Origin: Hyalella azteca | Lineage: Eukaryota; Arthropoda; Malacostraca; Amphipoda; Hyalellidae | Direction of reading: 5' to 3' | Length of the DNA stretch: 64,000 nt | NCBI RefSeq assembly: GCF_000764305.2 | Contig: NW_025943805.1 | Span: 1-64,000, forward strand | Shown: positions 44,401-55,550 of the stretch, piece after piece | How the letters are laid out: every line of letters begins with the position of its first letter | Position numbering within the stretch: position 1 is the stretch's first letter | Program-made: the position numbers and the translations under genes | Notes under the pieces: model-generated | The model's input: only the letters and a program-made list of their open reading frames with translations | Told to the model about the DNA's origin: nothing | The model's database searches: none

Positions 44401-45862
44401 GCATGGGGGCGGTGGCTGATGAGCCAGCAGGTTTTTATAGCGTTCATTTAGAGGATATTTTTGCGGTCGTAAAAGCTCTTGCGTTGAGTGGCAGTCTCAG
44501 GTAGCCATTAGAGAGGAGAAAGTGGCGCTGCTTGGCTAACTTTTGCGCCGCACGCCACAAATTTTAACATTTTTCCCGCATGGAATAAGGAGGTGGGGGG
44601 ACTGTCGGTGGGGGCCGGTATAGGGACGAAAAGGCACCAGTGTGGTTGTAAGGGGTTGAGGGAGAACATTTTTTAATGAATTGATGAATTGTATCTCATT
44701 TCATTGTAGAGGATTCTGCAATTTACGAAAGATGCAAATGAAAGTACCGATCAATTTAATGAATGGTTTTTACCGAATTTCATCGTCCTCCTCGGAATTT
44801 TTACAAAGATTGCGTTCTAAAGGAAGTTGATACCAAGAAGTGCATTGTATTTATGCGTGCATCGGCTGGTTCACGGAACACTTGGGCTCAGGCATCTGAG
44901 GTTCGGACCGTCACGTCAGAAAAATCAAGTTTACTCACGTCCGCCTACCATGTCAGTCACGTCAGTATAAGGAACATGAATGAACAGTGCAAATTGCAAG
45001 CATTTCCATGTAATGAGGTATCGCTCAGTAAGATCCAATGGAGACAGGATTGAAGCGATGATTAGAAATTAATTTTTTTTGGAATCGGCTGCTGCATTCA
45101 CACTTGCTGTGCGGCGAACGCTAACATTGTATATGCAATCCATGATCTAAACATGGATTTATCGCCTAAGTGAATTAGATAGACTCCCTGCGCGCCAAAC
45201 GTTTCCTCTTGCTGTCTTCTTTTCTTTAAAATTTGACACAATTATTTATCCTCGTGCGATAGTCTGCATGTTAATTCAGTAGTTCATTTGGTATCTAGCC
45301 CTGCGTGCGGTCCGAAATGAATTCGGAATTGTCTTAGGAATTCGGCGTGCGGAATTATCTTAGGACGAATGAGTGGCCTTATGAAGCACTTGCGCGAACT
45401 TGTTGCGCACGATCATTAGGTCGGTAATAACTAAAAGTATAAGGGGTTTCTTAATAGCTTCTTAGCTAGAATTAAAAAATTTTGCAGGCACAAGTTTTGT
45501 TTTGCTCTCTTGTATGGCTTAAGCATCACGAAGTATGCTGTCCAAGCGAGCGGTATAACGCCGACCTACGTACTAGATCCGCGAAATTGAAACAAAGTGG
45601 ACTATGAGTTTATATTATGTTGCATTGTTTATCAAATAAAATTCCCTGTCAAATCGACGTCGAAAAGTGACGAAAATAGAGCGAGACACGAGCTAACCGA
45701 AATTTCACGTTGAACCATCGCCGTTTTCCGATTATTTGATGCCGAACAAACTTTTTTCATCTGTTCAGTGTGTGAATTCGATCAATTGCAGATTGTTTAT
45801 CATATAACTACTTAAAGTTTGAACGAACGTCATCGAATTATTCTTGAAAATTATTTGCTTAC
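44401..45862. other. Spacer, no gene seen
   Basis: Mixed-composition unique sequence. Short ORFs lack splice or start support. Confidence 0.4.
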
Positions 45863-46153
45863 TCAGGTCAAGTTTTTCAACCACCTACCATGAGCTTTAA
45901 TTTTAAAAAATTTTAAACGTTGCTTAACGATCGCTTCATTGACGTTGAATCTCCGACCACAAAAGCACGTAATCGAAAACTCGCCATAAAAAATAGATGC
46001 GACTTCCGTTTTATTGGCCGGCGGACTACAGTAGATTTTATAGTACACTGCATTTTCATTGGATTGCAAAATAAGATTAGCCCGCTTTATCAGGTTCTGT
46101 AACTTCAAGAGTTTATGAAATTCAATGTATGTATTTACATAATGACGATTCAT
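45863..46153 (-). other. Unsupported 96-codon ORF
   Basis: ATG to stop in AT-rich DNA, with balanced amino-acid use (a CFCGRRFNVNEAIVKQRLKF segment). No GC3 shift, splice signals or recognisable domain. It could be chance or a relic. Confidence 0.2.
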
Positions 46154-46494
46154 CAGTGTTCCTTCTGTAAAGAAAAATTTAAATATATCTATATATTATC
46201 TATACAATTTAATCACAAAAGTGCTATATGATGAAGCTAGAAGAAATTCTAAGAAAGTTAGGTTAAATTGTTAATTGTCGATTCTTTGAGTATTGAAACG
46301 TCACGTAAGGATTTAAATGTAAAAAATTAATTTATGTGTCACTCATCCAACATTGAAACAAGGCTGTCCGAAACTTTGCAAAAGTTATATAGCTTCTATT
46401 TTCATTTTAAACCAATATTCTGATTATTTTTAAAAGAAAAAAAGAAGTCGTTTCAACTGTGGACAGAACCGGCATCCAGCAATACCTCTAACCT

Positions 46495-46650
46495 CTAGCA
46501 ACACTAACAGGCCACACAACACTAACACAACACTTTGGCAACACAACACCAGCAACTAGCAACACTAACATCTAGCAACACCAGCATCTAGCAACGCTAA
46601 CATCTAGCAACACTAACATCTAGCAACACTAACATCCAGCAACACTAACA
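46495..46650. repeat. 15-bp minisatellite (CAACACTAACATCTAG)
   Basis: About ten units of CTAGCAACACTAACAT with single-base variants. Confidence 0.9.
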
Positions 46651-47552
46651 TCGCTCAATGCGTTGCCCATGTTTAGCCGTACCTCGAATGGCCCAGGAAC
46701 GGATCTGCCAGAGCAGCGCTGCCGAGACGCAGGATCAGATTCCATTACCCGCTTTATCCTCACATGAACATAAAATCAACTACGCTGCGCTTCCCGAACA
46801 CCACCTGATCTCCGGTCTTCCGTATAATAATCAATAGCTAGACAAGATGTAAACGCGTGAATCTCAAGTTTATTTGTAGATGTGCTGAGAAAAAATGATT
46901 TGCGATGCTGCTGGCTCGCGGAATTGTCTTGCACACGTTTGTTTTGAATGCAGTCTATGTGGTGAAGATGTTGACGATTAAAAGTTGAATCACTGTGAGA
47001 GGTCTATTGAGTTTAAAGGAATATCGTTACTGGGCAGTATTACATTTTTTGCATCACCTGGCTCAAATGTGGGCAGATACGCGATAGCCACGTTCAGCGT
47101 AAGCTCCGGACACCGGTGGCAAGGACGACGAATATCAAGCCTATCGACGGCTTGCGGACGGTAGACGACGATGGCCGCGCATCAGCATGACCATGTACGA
47201 GAACGTTCTGAACTTAACACAAGGACATGACAAGGATCTAATCGCACTGCAAAGGGCGGGGTGTGACTGCACGCAGGAGCAGGGTTTAACCGCAATTAAG
47301 GAGGAAGGTCTAATCGCACCGAATTAGCAGGAATCTAACTGCAATACACGAGGAGAGCCTAATCGCGCTGAAGTAGAAGGGTCCGCCAGCCCTACTTTTA
47401 TAGGGTCTGTCGATATGCTTAATCTGTGTTCATAGGCTCTGTTTGTCTTTTTTGTTTAGTGTCTAGAAGATTTACTTGCTTAAGGTCTGTCCATGCCCAG
47501 CCTGCTAGTTTTAGGTCTGCATCGCCCAATTGCTAAGGATCTGTTTGCTGGT
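46651..47552. other. Spacer with a short coding-like stretch
   Basis: 47060-47190 is GC-rich and open on the plus strand (KLRTPVARTTNIKPIDGLRT, then VDDDGRASA and a stop), but has no clear start or acceptor. 47220-47400 holds diverged copies of a roughly 45-bp unit with CTAATCGCAC. Confidence 0.35.
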
Positions 47553-47630
47553 CTACAAACGTAGGTTCTCCTCGGTCAGCCCCTGCAGGGGGAACTCTAC
47601 GGGGGCCACTCCGTCACTTAGCCCCAGCAG
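47553..47630 (-). CDS. Candidate terminal exon (LLGLSDGVAPVEF)
   Basis: On the minus strand a C-rich tract ending CCCCCCGAG precedes 25 codons, LLGLSDGVAPVEFPLQGLTE then ENLRL, and TAG. Codons are strongly G/C-ending (CTG, GTG, GCC, CCC, GAG). It is phase 0 in. That matches the possible GTATGT donor of the candidate exon at 51382-51486, whose last residues would be LTSDVLMGG. No family was recognised. A plus-strand reading (GNSTGATPSLSPSSSG between AG and GT) is a weaker alternative. Confidence 0.4.
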   Translation of the reverse strand: MLGLSDGVAPVEFPLQGLTEENLRL

Positions 47631-47714
47631 CTCGGGGGGTAGGGGGATGGGGAAAAAGCTGGATGGGGGGGATGAAGAGGGACAGAGAGGAGGTAGGGGG
47701 TGGGGGATTGAAGG

Positions 47715-47770
47715 CTACGTCACCACCACCGCCACCACCATCACCACCATCACCACCACCCCTCCCCATT
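47715..47770. repeat. CAC trinucleotide repeat
   Basis: Imperfect (CAC)n with CAT and CGC interruptions. Confidence 0.9.
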
Positions 47771-47907
47771 AATGTCAGTAATGCGCCGCATTATGGCACA
47801 CGAGTTATGGCGGCCGTACGTGTGGCGTGCGTCACGCTCCGTCCGCTGCATGCATGCGTCTTCACGCGTCATGTCTGCCGTCATGACGTGATGCGTCTAA
47901 ATGCGTA

Positions 47908-48055
47908 CCAGCCCACTCCTCCAGCCCACTCCTCCAACCCAATCCTCCAGCCCACTCCTCCAGCCCACTCCACCAGCCCACTCCTCCAGCCCACTCCACC
48001 AGCCCACTCCACCAGCCCACTCCACCAGCCCACTCCACCAGCCCACTCCACCAGC
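47908..48055. repeat. 12-bp minisatellite (CCAGCCCACTCC)
   Basis: About twelve units of CAGCCCACTCCA and CAGCCCACTCCT, running straight into a lone N. Confidence 0.93.
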
Positions 48056-48056
48056 N
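48056..48056. other. Single-N assembly join
   Basis: Separates the 12-bp repeat from a 78-bp repeat. It is probably a join of unknown length. Confidence 0.7.
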
Positions 48057-48310
48057 GGCGCTGCTGTTCTGCCAGTCCAGCGTTGGTTATGGGCGTGTTG
48101 TTCTTATTGATGTAGGAGATCATACCCTTAATACGGCGCTGCTGTTCTGCCAGTCCAGCGTTGGTTATGGGCGTGTTGTTCTTATTGATGTAGGAGATCA
48201 TACCCTTAATACGGCGCTGTTGTTCTGCCAGTCCAGCGTTGGTTATGGCGCGCGTTGTTATCATTTATGTAGGAGATCATACCCTTAATACGGCGCTGTT
48301 GTTCTGCCAG
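48057..48310 (-). repeat. 78-bp tandem repeat of coding-like sequence
   Basis: Units start at 48057, 48135, 48213 and 48292 (spacings 78, 78, 79). On the minus strand the 78-bp unit encodes 26 residues, NAGLAEQQRRIKGMISYINK then NNTPIT, with well-biased codons (ATC, TAC, AAG, AAC, CTG, CAG). Two units are identical. The 5'-most has a one-base insertion that shifts frame. It looks like a coding exon amplified in frame rather than an ordinary satellite. It lies on the same strand and between other candidate exons at 51.4 and 47.6 kb. Splice sites for it are not clear. Confidence 0.6.
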
Positions 48311-49320
48311 TCAAGTGCGATTTCGTGATTTTGAATTGTTTAATAAAGTTTTATATTTTTCATTGCTACTCCATTTATTTTTTCATTATTATTAATTTGA
48401 ATTTCTCGTAAGACTTTGAATATATAAAATGTGCGATTTTTCCGTCACACGAACAAATTTTCCGTCTTATCCGCAAGTATGTGATCCGTGAAAGAGGAAA
48501 TAGACTGTTCCTTTCCCTCGTATACATCATTGTTATTTTTGCAAGAATATCTATTATGAATAATATCTTCACTATCTATAATGATTATCTGACGGTAGTG
48601 GCACTGATTAAGCACGTCTCGCGCGCCCAGTTCTTTACGAGTCAGTAACTTCCAGCGAATGGTGCGCGTACTCAGGTTCAAGGACTGGTAAGTTGGTAAG
48701 CTTTGGATATATTCGATTTATCTTGAAGCCGGATTTATTGTTTCCTCATTTGATTTATTGGAAATAACATTTTCTCATCGAAATTCATTTGTCTACAGTG
48801 ACAATGCCCCCATGTCGGCCATATTTAACAACAGAGATCTGTGACCTGACATGGAAGAGCTTGAACAGCTTGTGAGCTTGATATATGACACTTGAAAGTA
48901 GAAGAACACGTTGTTAGCGCGTATATTTGTAGTAGGAAACAGTTAGTTATTAGTACGTGAAAACTAAGCACTAAAGTAATAAGTTTTTCCTTGTTAGAGA
49001 ACAGTTCAGTACGCTGCTTCTCCTACTAGAAGAACGCCTTAATGCTGCCGACACGCTGAGTCGGTGTTGCCACTCAGAGGCAATCTTGCAAGGCTCTTGA
49101 GAATATCGCTGTTGCAATGTAGCGGGAAAACCCCAAGATAGCCGGACTCTCAACCACTCTCGCAGCACGAGCCTCCTATGGCCCATCAAGGCTTGGCCAC
49201 AACAAGTTTCGCCTTTGCAGCGAAATGTTTTCGCCTTTACGCGCTTTTGCCACAAAACCGACCTCTCACAAACTCAACTTTGGCTGCCGACCGCCGAAAG
49301 TCGCTCGCCGAGGCTTAAAC
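48311..49320. other. Spacer, no gene seen
   Basis: AT-rich on the left. 48990-49260 is GC-richer with open frames on the minus strand, but no supported exon. Confidence 0.4.
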
Positions 49321-49630
49321 CTGAGATTGCAAGCAGTCTTTGTTGAGCCTTTCTTTGGGGCCTCTTCGTATCAGGTAGCAATCCTTGTGTGCTGAAGTAC
49401 TGGCGTTTAGCCCTTTTGTCGGGATTCTTTGAATCAGGTAGCAATCCTCGTACGATGAAATGTGTGTTCACCCTTTAGTCGGGATTTCTTGTATCATGTT
49501 GCAATCCTTGTGCAATGAAATGTCTGTGTTCACATTATTGTCGACATTTCGTGTATAAGGTAGCAATCCTCGTACGATGAAATGTGTGTGTTCACCATTA
49601 AGTCGCTTTTCTTTATATAAGATAGAAATC
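49320..49630. repeat. About 60-bp tandem repeat
   Basis: About five diverged units sharing GTAGCAATCCTCGTACGATG, AAATGTGTGTTCACC and a GTCGGGATT block. Confidence 0.88.
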
Positions 49631-50165
49631 ATCAAGTACGTTTTTTGTTTACCTTTTTCTCGTTATTACCCCGTGTTCGTTACGATTAACCCTCTAATGT
49701 AATTTTTCTGTGGCGAAACGAAAAAAAATCTCTACATTTAAAGTATGTGTTTCCTGCTATGATTGAATAATATCATGTGATTTGTATCATTAGGAATGTT
49801 ACATTTAGAATATTATATTAGTCCATATCATGGCAAAGAATGTCTTGAACTCAAGTTCATCTTCTACAAAACCAATCGTGTCCAATTCCAAGAGTTTATT
49901 TTTTACGGAGATTTTTATTACGTCAACAACGTAACGTAAACAACGTAACGTAAACAACGTTTTATTATGTCAAAAACGCTGTTCTGACGTTACTCTTCAT
50001 TTCATAGACCGATTTTACAAAAAATTTTCGTTTTCAATTCTCATGATGGTGAATTCTCAACATTTGATGGGTGATAATTGCCTAAACTGACCGATTCTAT
50101 GATTACTGAAACTGACGGAAAGATATCGTTAGAATCTATCAGCTACGCATGGCTTAAACCTTATG
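49631..50165. other. AT-rich spacer
   Basis: Includes a small repeat (AACAACGTAACGTAAACAACG) at 49925-49960. No gene seen. Confidence 0.4.
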
Positions 50166-50399
50166 CAACAACTTCTACACGTCAGTTGTTGCAATTCGCA
50201 ATACTGATGTAAAAATTTTCATCAGTTGTTTGACTTCGCGATGCTGTATGCCTGAATGGTCAGTAGTCACCAATTGTTGAACTTTGTTGCACTACGTGAA
50301 ACTGATGCATGAATAGTAATCAATTGTTACACTCCTGGATTCTGATGCATGAATAGTAATCAATTGTTGTACCATATGATTCTGATGCAAGAATAGTAA
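50166..50399. repeat. About 40-bp tandem repeat, cut by N
   Basis: Five to six units with TGATGCATGAATAGTAATCA and CAATTGTTG, ending at the lone N at 50400. Confidence 0.85.
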
Positions 50400-50400
50400 N
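50400..50400. other. Single-N assembly join
   Basis: Joins an AT-rich tandem repeat to a GC-rich unrelated segment. Confidence 0.7.
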
Positions 50401-50639
50401 GTCACGCCGCTCGGTTGCGCCGTTGCGGGGAGTGGCACCGCTGCTCCAGGATGCGGTACATAAGAGGGCTAGCTCAAGCACCCGAAGGGGGCGAAGAGCT
50501 GATGGGTGTTGAAGAGAGTTGTTGATGGGAAAATGAGCGGTTCATGAATGTATTATAAAAAAAATATTGGATTAATGGACTATGGAAAGATTAAATGAGG
50601 ATTGAAGCAGGGATTGTTGAAGCCCTACAGGAATTGTGG

Positions 50640-51010
50640 GGAAATAAGAGTTGATGACGACGAGAAAAAGTTTTTGAGGACAAGAGAAAATTTATGAGGG
50701 AAAGAAATTTAAGGAAGGCAAGAGAACTTGATGAGAAAAAGATAGAGTTGATGAACCAAGAAAAAGTTTATAAGGCAAGAAAATTTGATAAAGCAAGAGA
50801 AAGTTAATGAGGACATGAAAAAGCTGATGAGAACAAAAGAAGTTGATGAGGGCAAGAGAAAATTTATGAGGGCAAGAGAAACTTAATAAGGACAAAATGG
50901 CGTTGATGATAGCAAAAGTGAGTTGATAAAGGCAAGAGATCAGGGGCAATCAGGGCAATAAATATTTGATGAAAACAAGTGACTGTTGATGAAGGTAAGA
51001 AAGTGCTTAC
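50640..51010. repeat. 24-bp purine-rich minisatellite (GAGGGCAAGAGAAA)
   Basis: About 14 diverged units of the form AGTTGATGAGGGCAAGAGAA with a strong A+G strand bias. Confidence 0.88.
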
Positions 51011-51257
51011 TGAAATAAAAGTGGAGTTTCTATTAGGGCAAACTACAGAACAATGGATGTGCTGATAAGCGCCAGGGACAGGGTACTCAAGTCAACAAAG
51101 TATGACGAAGAGAAAGTGAGGATAAAGTGAGATGAAATGGCGTATGGTCGAAACAAATAAGAGAGCAGAGCAGCTGTAAGATATGGTGGGATGTTTAGTG
51201 CAGCCTGAATAGAGATGTGGAAAGCATTATTTAACCGATTTTATTTCAATACAATAT

Positions 51258-51263
51258 TTTATT
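51258..51263 (-). promoter_or_regulatory. Candidate polyadenylation signal
   Basis: AATAAA on the minus strand, 67 nt after the TGA of the candidate exon at 51330-51486. A second AATAAA follows at 51245-51240. This spacing is typical of a real 3' end. Confidence 0.5.
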
Positions 51264-51329
51264 CAATGTGTCACAGTCTGCGATGAATCGCTTCATCGTC
51301 CGTTGTCAAAACATCCTCACTTTTTGGTC

Positions 51330-51486
51330 TCAGCCTCCACAGCCAAGCATCAAGGGTCGGTGCAGATGAGGGGGGACATACGCCCCCCATGAGCACATCA
51401 CTGGTGAGGTCCCTGGGGTCAGGGAACAACATGCCACCGAATAGCTCTTCATATGGATGCCATTTGTACGGCGGTCCACTTTTATT
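51330..51486 (-). CDS. Candidate 3' exon with poly(A) signal
   Basis: The minus-strand frame is KSGPPYKWHPYEELFGGMLF, then PDPRDLTSDVLMGG, then VCPPHLHRPLMLGCGG and TGA, followed by AATAAA. Codons are G/C-ending. The same frame is open further upstream for about 45 codons (KSSSYHSDAMSHATSAANEG) but interrupted by TAG at 51489-51487. The acceptor is therefore either just after this TAG, the TAG is read through or erroneous, or the two parts are separate. A donor, GGC/GTATGT, at 51382/51381 (phase 0) could bypass the local ending and splice to the exon at 47630. No family was recognised. Confidence 0.42.
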
Positions 51487-51814
51487 CTATTTGCCTTCAT
51501 TTGCCGCTGATGTCGCGTGAGACATGGCGTCCGAGTGGTAGCTGCTACTCTTGAATGTTGTCTTATTGCTGCTCTTTATTCTGTTTGTGTTGTTTCTACT
51601 TATATTTGTGCTGATTAATGTACTGCTGCTACAATTTATAATATTGATTTCGAATTTTACTGCTTATGGTGTATATATATCCAGATTTTTGGCATACTAT
51701 GCATTTCAGTTACAAATGCAACTCTGATTCATAACCTGATGCTCTGATGTTCGTTATTATTTGCATTCCACCCCTTTTGTTGTTACTTATTTCATAATAC
51801 AAAATTATTACGTA

Positions 51815-52125
51815 CTAGAAAAATGCTAAAGAAACGCTCCTAAGAGCACCAGTGCGGCCATGATACAGCGACTGCTTTCCTGGCACAATCGCCGCTTTGG
51901 CAGCCGAGGTGCGGTGGCGAGGCTCGCTAAACTGCTCTGCTTTGTAAAGTTTCTCTGTGGAAATCTCTGTATTTTGGAGAGCTCTAGTTCTTTGTGTAGG
52001 TCTGAGCTCTGGACTCCCATAGGTATCATTACGCCGACGCTGCCGCCTTCCCATTGGCTCTCGCCCACACCTTCGCTTCCTTCGCTCCGGCACAGACTTC
52101 GGCTTCCATCGTATCTCAAAATAAC
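51815..52125 (-). CDS. Candidate exon, Arg/Ser-rich protein, unknown
   Basis: Acceptor AACTTTTCAG before 52125. In the frame entered in phase 1 it reads YFEIRWKPKSVPERRKRRCG, then REPMGRRQRRRNDTYGSPEL, then RPTQRTRALQNTEISTEKLY and on to TAG at 51817-51815 (102 residues). The incoming phase is the one offered by the donors at 52871, 57496 and 58336, and an AGT Ser codon would be completed from 52871. Basic clusters suggest nucleic-acid or nuclear association, which is an inference. A second frame (VILRYDGSRSLCRSEGSEGV) is also open through the exon. An AATAAA lies about 235 nt downstream. A donor before the stop (CTA/GTACGT) is possible. Confidence 0.42.
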
Positions 52126-52870
52126 CTGAAAAGTTTACTTTCGACGAAGTGAAATGGTGAATTAACCCGAATAAATAATGAAAGAACTAATATAAAAAAG
52201 GGAAGTGGGGTGCACGCGGTCCGTGTTGTAAATAATCTATTATTCTACAACAACGAATTAAATATCTGATGCATCTCTAGAATCTCGAACTTAATAATCC
52301 AGTGAATCATTATATCAAAATCAATGACAGCAAGATAACGGAACCTATTTTTTTAATGAGTTAATTATCCACTGTTAGCTTGGTGTTCCCCTAATCTCGT
52401 TCATCCTGTTAATGCTTCCTCTTTTTGGAGCTACAACGTGGATGTTAACTGCAAAAAACTGGTCCGGAATGGCCTATTAAAGGCTGCCTAATTCTCTTTC
52501 TTTTGAAGCTCTTGTATTTTTTATGTTATGCGACTGGATACGCAAGATTTAATAGGATTCGTAAAATTAAATGGGTATGACGAGTTTTGTTTGACTTAAT
52601 GAGCGGATAAAAACTCCAGAAGCAACAATGAGTCATCCATTCCTATTATGTTTAAGTTGTAAATTTGATCTCGAGTCGAAGGTAATATTGTCGGAGAAAG
52701 AATATTGTGGCATCGATGCAAGCAATCAGTTACAAGTCGTTTCCTGCAAATATCAATATTCATATCTCAAAATTGTAGGACTATATTTTCTTCTTTGTAT
52801 TCGCTTATATTTATCTTGAATGTATCTTCATTTAAATTATGGGGACTGCGAGAGTTGTTGCCTGACTTAC
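52126..52870 (-). other. Putative intron
   Basis: AT-rich sequence between two candidate exons whose phases agree. No repeats. Confidence 0.35.
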
Positions 52871-52958
52871 TTAAATGTTCGGGGTTGTATCCGTAGAGTT
52901 TGAGAGCCTCTTCGCGCTTAGGTGTTGACTTGCGATTGGTAGAAAATTTTATGCTCAT
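52871..52958 (-). CDS. Candidate first exon (MSIKFSTNRKSTPKREEALK)
   Basis: ATG at 52958-52956 preceded immediately by an in-frame TAA. 29 codons end LYGYNPEHL and then a perfect donor, A/GTAAGT, in phase 1. Joining to 52125 gives HLS followed by YFEIRW. KREEALKLYGYNPEHL has the look of a conserved motif, but I cannot name its family. An internal acceptor (CGCAAG before TCA) would make it an internal exon instead. Confidence 0.42.
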
Positions 52959-53389
52959 TTAAACGTCGCCCAACGCAATCCTATTATTAACTTTCGATAA
53001 ATTATTTATTAACTTCAAATCACAAATTTCTTTGTTAAGATTACCTTCAACGTAACCTTCAACTTTCCCGTTGACGTCATTTTCCCGTTGCAAGAAATGT
53101 AACAATATCGATATTATTTGTTATCTTTGAGTTTAATCCTTTTCATTGCATGGTTAGACACTAGCTAAATCGACCATATAAATTCATCTATTCCTACTCC
53201 TACACTTCTTTTCAAATACTACTAATACCCATTTCTTCCTCAATTACTACACTATTCACCTCAACTCCATCACCCTCATTCATCAGCACGTCCGACCTCA
53301 TCACACAATCTGAACAAAAATTCCCCTCATCACACCCCCGTCTCCATGTTCTGCAGCCCTGCATCACAGCCTGAGTGCATCACACTCTT

Positions 53390-53580
53390 GTCCGCGTATC
53401 AAAGAACAAACTGCGGTGCCAATTTTCCGCTTCGGTTCCCTCCGCAGACGTCCAATCAGCGCCCAGTGTCCTCGAATGGCAGCTAAAACCTGCTGGCATT
53501 TCGGCCCCCGCGCGCTGGTGCGAGAGCGGCGCAGCTACTTCAGCCCTCGGCGTTTTGAATGTCCTGTTCGCTATCTTATC
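53390..53580. promoter_or_regulatory. GC-rich segment with CCAAT boxes
   Basis: GC-rich, repeat-free island in AT-rich DNA. CCAAT lies at 53419-53423 and 53452-53456, the second in the strong context GTCCAATCAGCG. It lies about 450 bp upstream of the candidate first exon at 52958. It could be a promoter for that exon, or an exon itself, since a plus-strand frame is open through it. Confidence 0.3.
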
Positions 53581-54655
53581 TTTTGATATGTCTTTATTTG
53601 ATACAATCTCTTTCTCGGTGTGATTGAATTGTTTGTTACTCAGAGTAGATGAATCGTTGTTCTCAAGATGAAAAATTTAACGATTTTTTAATGTTTTTCC
53701 TCATCAAGCTCAAATCTTGTGATGACATTTTTCAATCTTACCCGGAAACTTTAATTGGAACCTCACTTGTAATGATAATGATAATGTTATTCACGTGGAA
53801 TTTAAAGTTTTTATCTTTTTAATGAAGAGTGATTTTGGAACGCAGATACAGTGTTCATCTGGTCGATCATGTCTTCTTATTAACGTTAAGCGTTCTGCGC
53901 TGTGGAAGTAATACTTACAAGGCACGCAGTCACTGGCTTGAGGGATGCCCATCGTGGGTTAACATTCATGAGGTTTGAGCAAATAAGTCTTTCCTAAATG
54001 TTTCTGTTAGTTTGTTCAAACTTGGGGATATTCTGGAACCCAAATATTTTCTTAAAAAATACAGTAATTATATTTTTTTATATTCGGGAGAGAATATTAG
54101 AATACTGATATTTTTCATGAACGTGAAATAGTAACCTTGTATATGCGATGCATAAAAATGTTAAAGGGATGACTGAATGAAATCAAATTAGAATACGCTT
54201 AGCTAAGGCACTCCTTTGACTTGGAGCACGGAACGTTGTGAATATCGAGCGAAAAACATCTAGTATTGAATATTGGACACAAAATACGGTACAACAAGCA
54301 AAACTATCAATAAATACGAACAAATTTTAAACATATAAATTGTTAAAGTAGATTGAGACATAATCTTTGATTCCGCAATTACAATGAAGGAACGGAGCGC
54401 CATGGTAACAAAGGTCAGAGCAAATTATTTGCGGAGAGAAGACGCATATTTCCCAAACTGAACTTGCTAAATTTCAAAAAGAAAATTGTATCTATTCATA
54501 AGGCTTCAGTTTAAGATTGAAACTCATATAGGTGAATTTCGGGGAAAGTTTTCATTCACACTTTTGAATACGATACTTTTAATAAGCTTGATTAACTTAG
54601 CGATTTTGATGTATCAAGTTTTCATTAAAAGGATGATTTCCGTACTTTTGACGAT
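53581..54655. other. AT-rich spacer, no gene seen
   Basis: Unique low-GC sequence. Confidence 0.4.
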
Positions 54656-55550
54656 GTTAATCCCGTGAAGCGATATTATTTACATCGAGACGTTGTATGC
54701 ACGTGCAATAATAGTAAGTGCGAGATGCGATAGTATTTACATGGAAAATAGTACGTGTGAAAAGCGATAGTATATGCATAAATATATATAGTGAGTTGAT
54801 AGTTGTATAAGAGCCAATATTATTTCCAATGAATGAAGTGAAGTAGTTAAGTGAAACGATAGTTTTACACGAAAATAATGCCAAAATCAGTTTTATCTCC
54901 AGCTATTGGTGAATATCCAAGAGAATCTCCAGCGCTTAGAGGTGTCAGACGATCTCGAATGCTTGAAAAAAGGTCGAAAACGATTTCTAGCATAAGAAAA
55001 AGGTGTAGGTGCGTTGTCATCATTTGGAGCAGACCCAAGAGGTTCTCCATGCAGCGTTTGGTAAGTATTCAAAAAGGTCTCCAGCGTCTGGGAAGTTGCA
55101 TGAGCAACTCCAACGTTTGAAAAGTAGTAGATGAAACTCCGTTGTTTGAAGAAGATGCATAGGAATCTCAAGCGTTCGAAAAAGTTGCAGGAAGAGTTTC
55201 GTTATTTGGAGAAAGTGCAAGAGGACCCTCAGCGTTTAAATTAGGTTCAGGTGTAAAAGGTTCTGAAAAAGGTGTAAGATTCTGAAAAAGGTGTAAGATT
55301 CTGAAAAAGGTGTAAGATTCTGAAAAAAGATGTAAGGTTCTGAAAAAGATGTAAAAAGAATAATGTCGTTTGAATAAAGTGTAAGAGGATCTCCTGCGTT
55401 AAAGAGCGGACAGAAATAACTCCATTGTTTAGAGAAGATGTACAAGGATCAACAGCGTTTGAAAAAGGTTCAGGAATAACTCCATTGTTTGGAAATGGCG
55501 TAAGAGGATCTCCAGCGTTTGGAGAAGACGCGAGGGGAACTTCAGCGTTG
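54656..55550. repeat. About 36-bp degenerate repeat, possibly decayed coding
   Basis: The left part (54656-54860) has ATGCGATAGTATTTACATGG-like units. The main array (54880-55550) has GAAGATGTACAAGGATCTCC / AGCGTTTGGAAA units of 33-36 bp, with an 18-bp subarray (TCTGAAAAAGGTGTAAGAT) at 55255-55350. One plus-strand frame gives degenerate 11-12 residue repeats (GSPAFGEDARGTSALF), and the minus strand gives PNAGDPLTPFPNNGVIPEPF. Both contain stops elsewhere. Confidence 0.75.

Noticed and set aside
44139..44447. Ala/Pro-rich 102-codon ORF
   Set aside because: Variation between units falls on first and second codon positions, as expected for a non-coding GCTGCA repeat.
47060..47190. GC-rich open stretch KLRTPVARTTNIKPIDGLRT
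   Set aside because: Looks coding but has no convincing acceptor or start. It is recorded only as part of the spacer.
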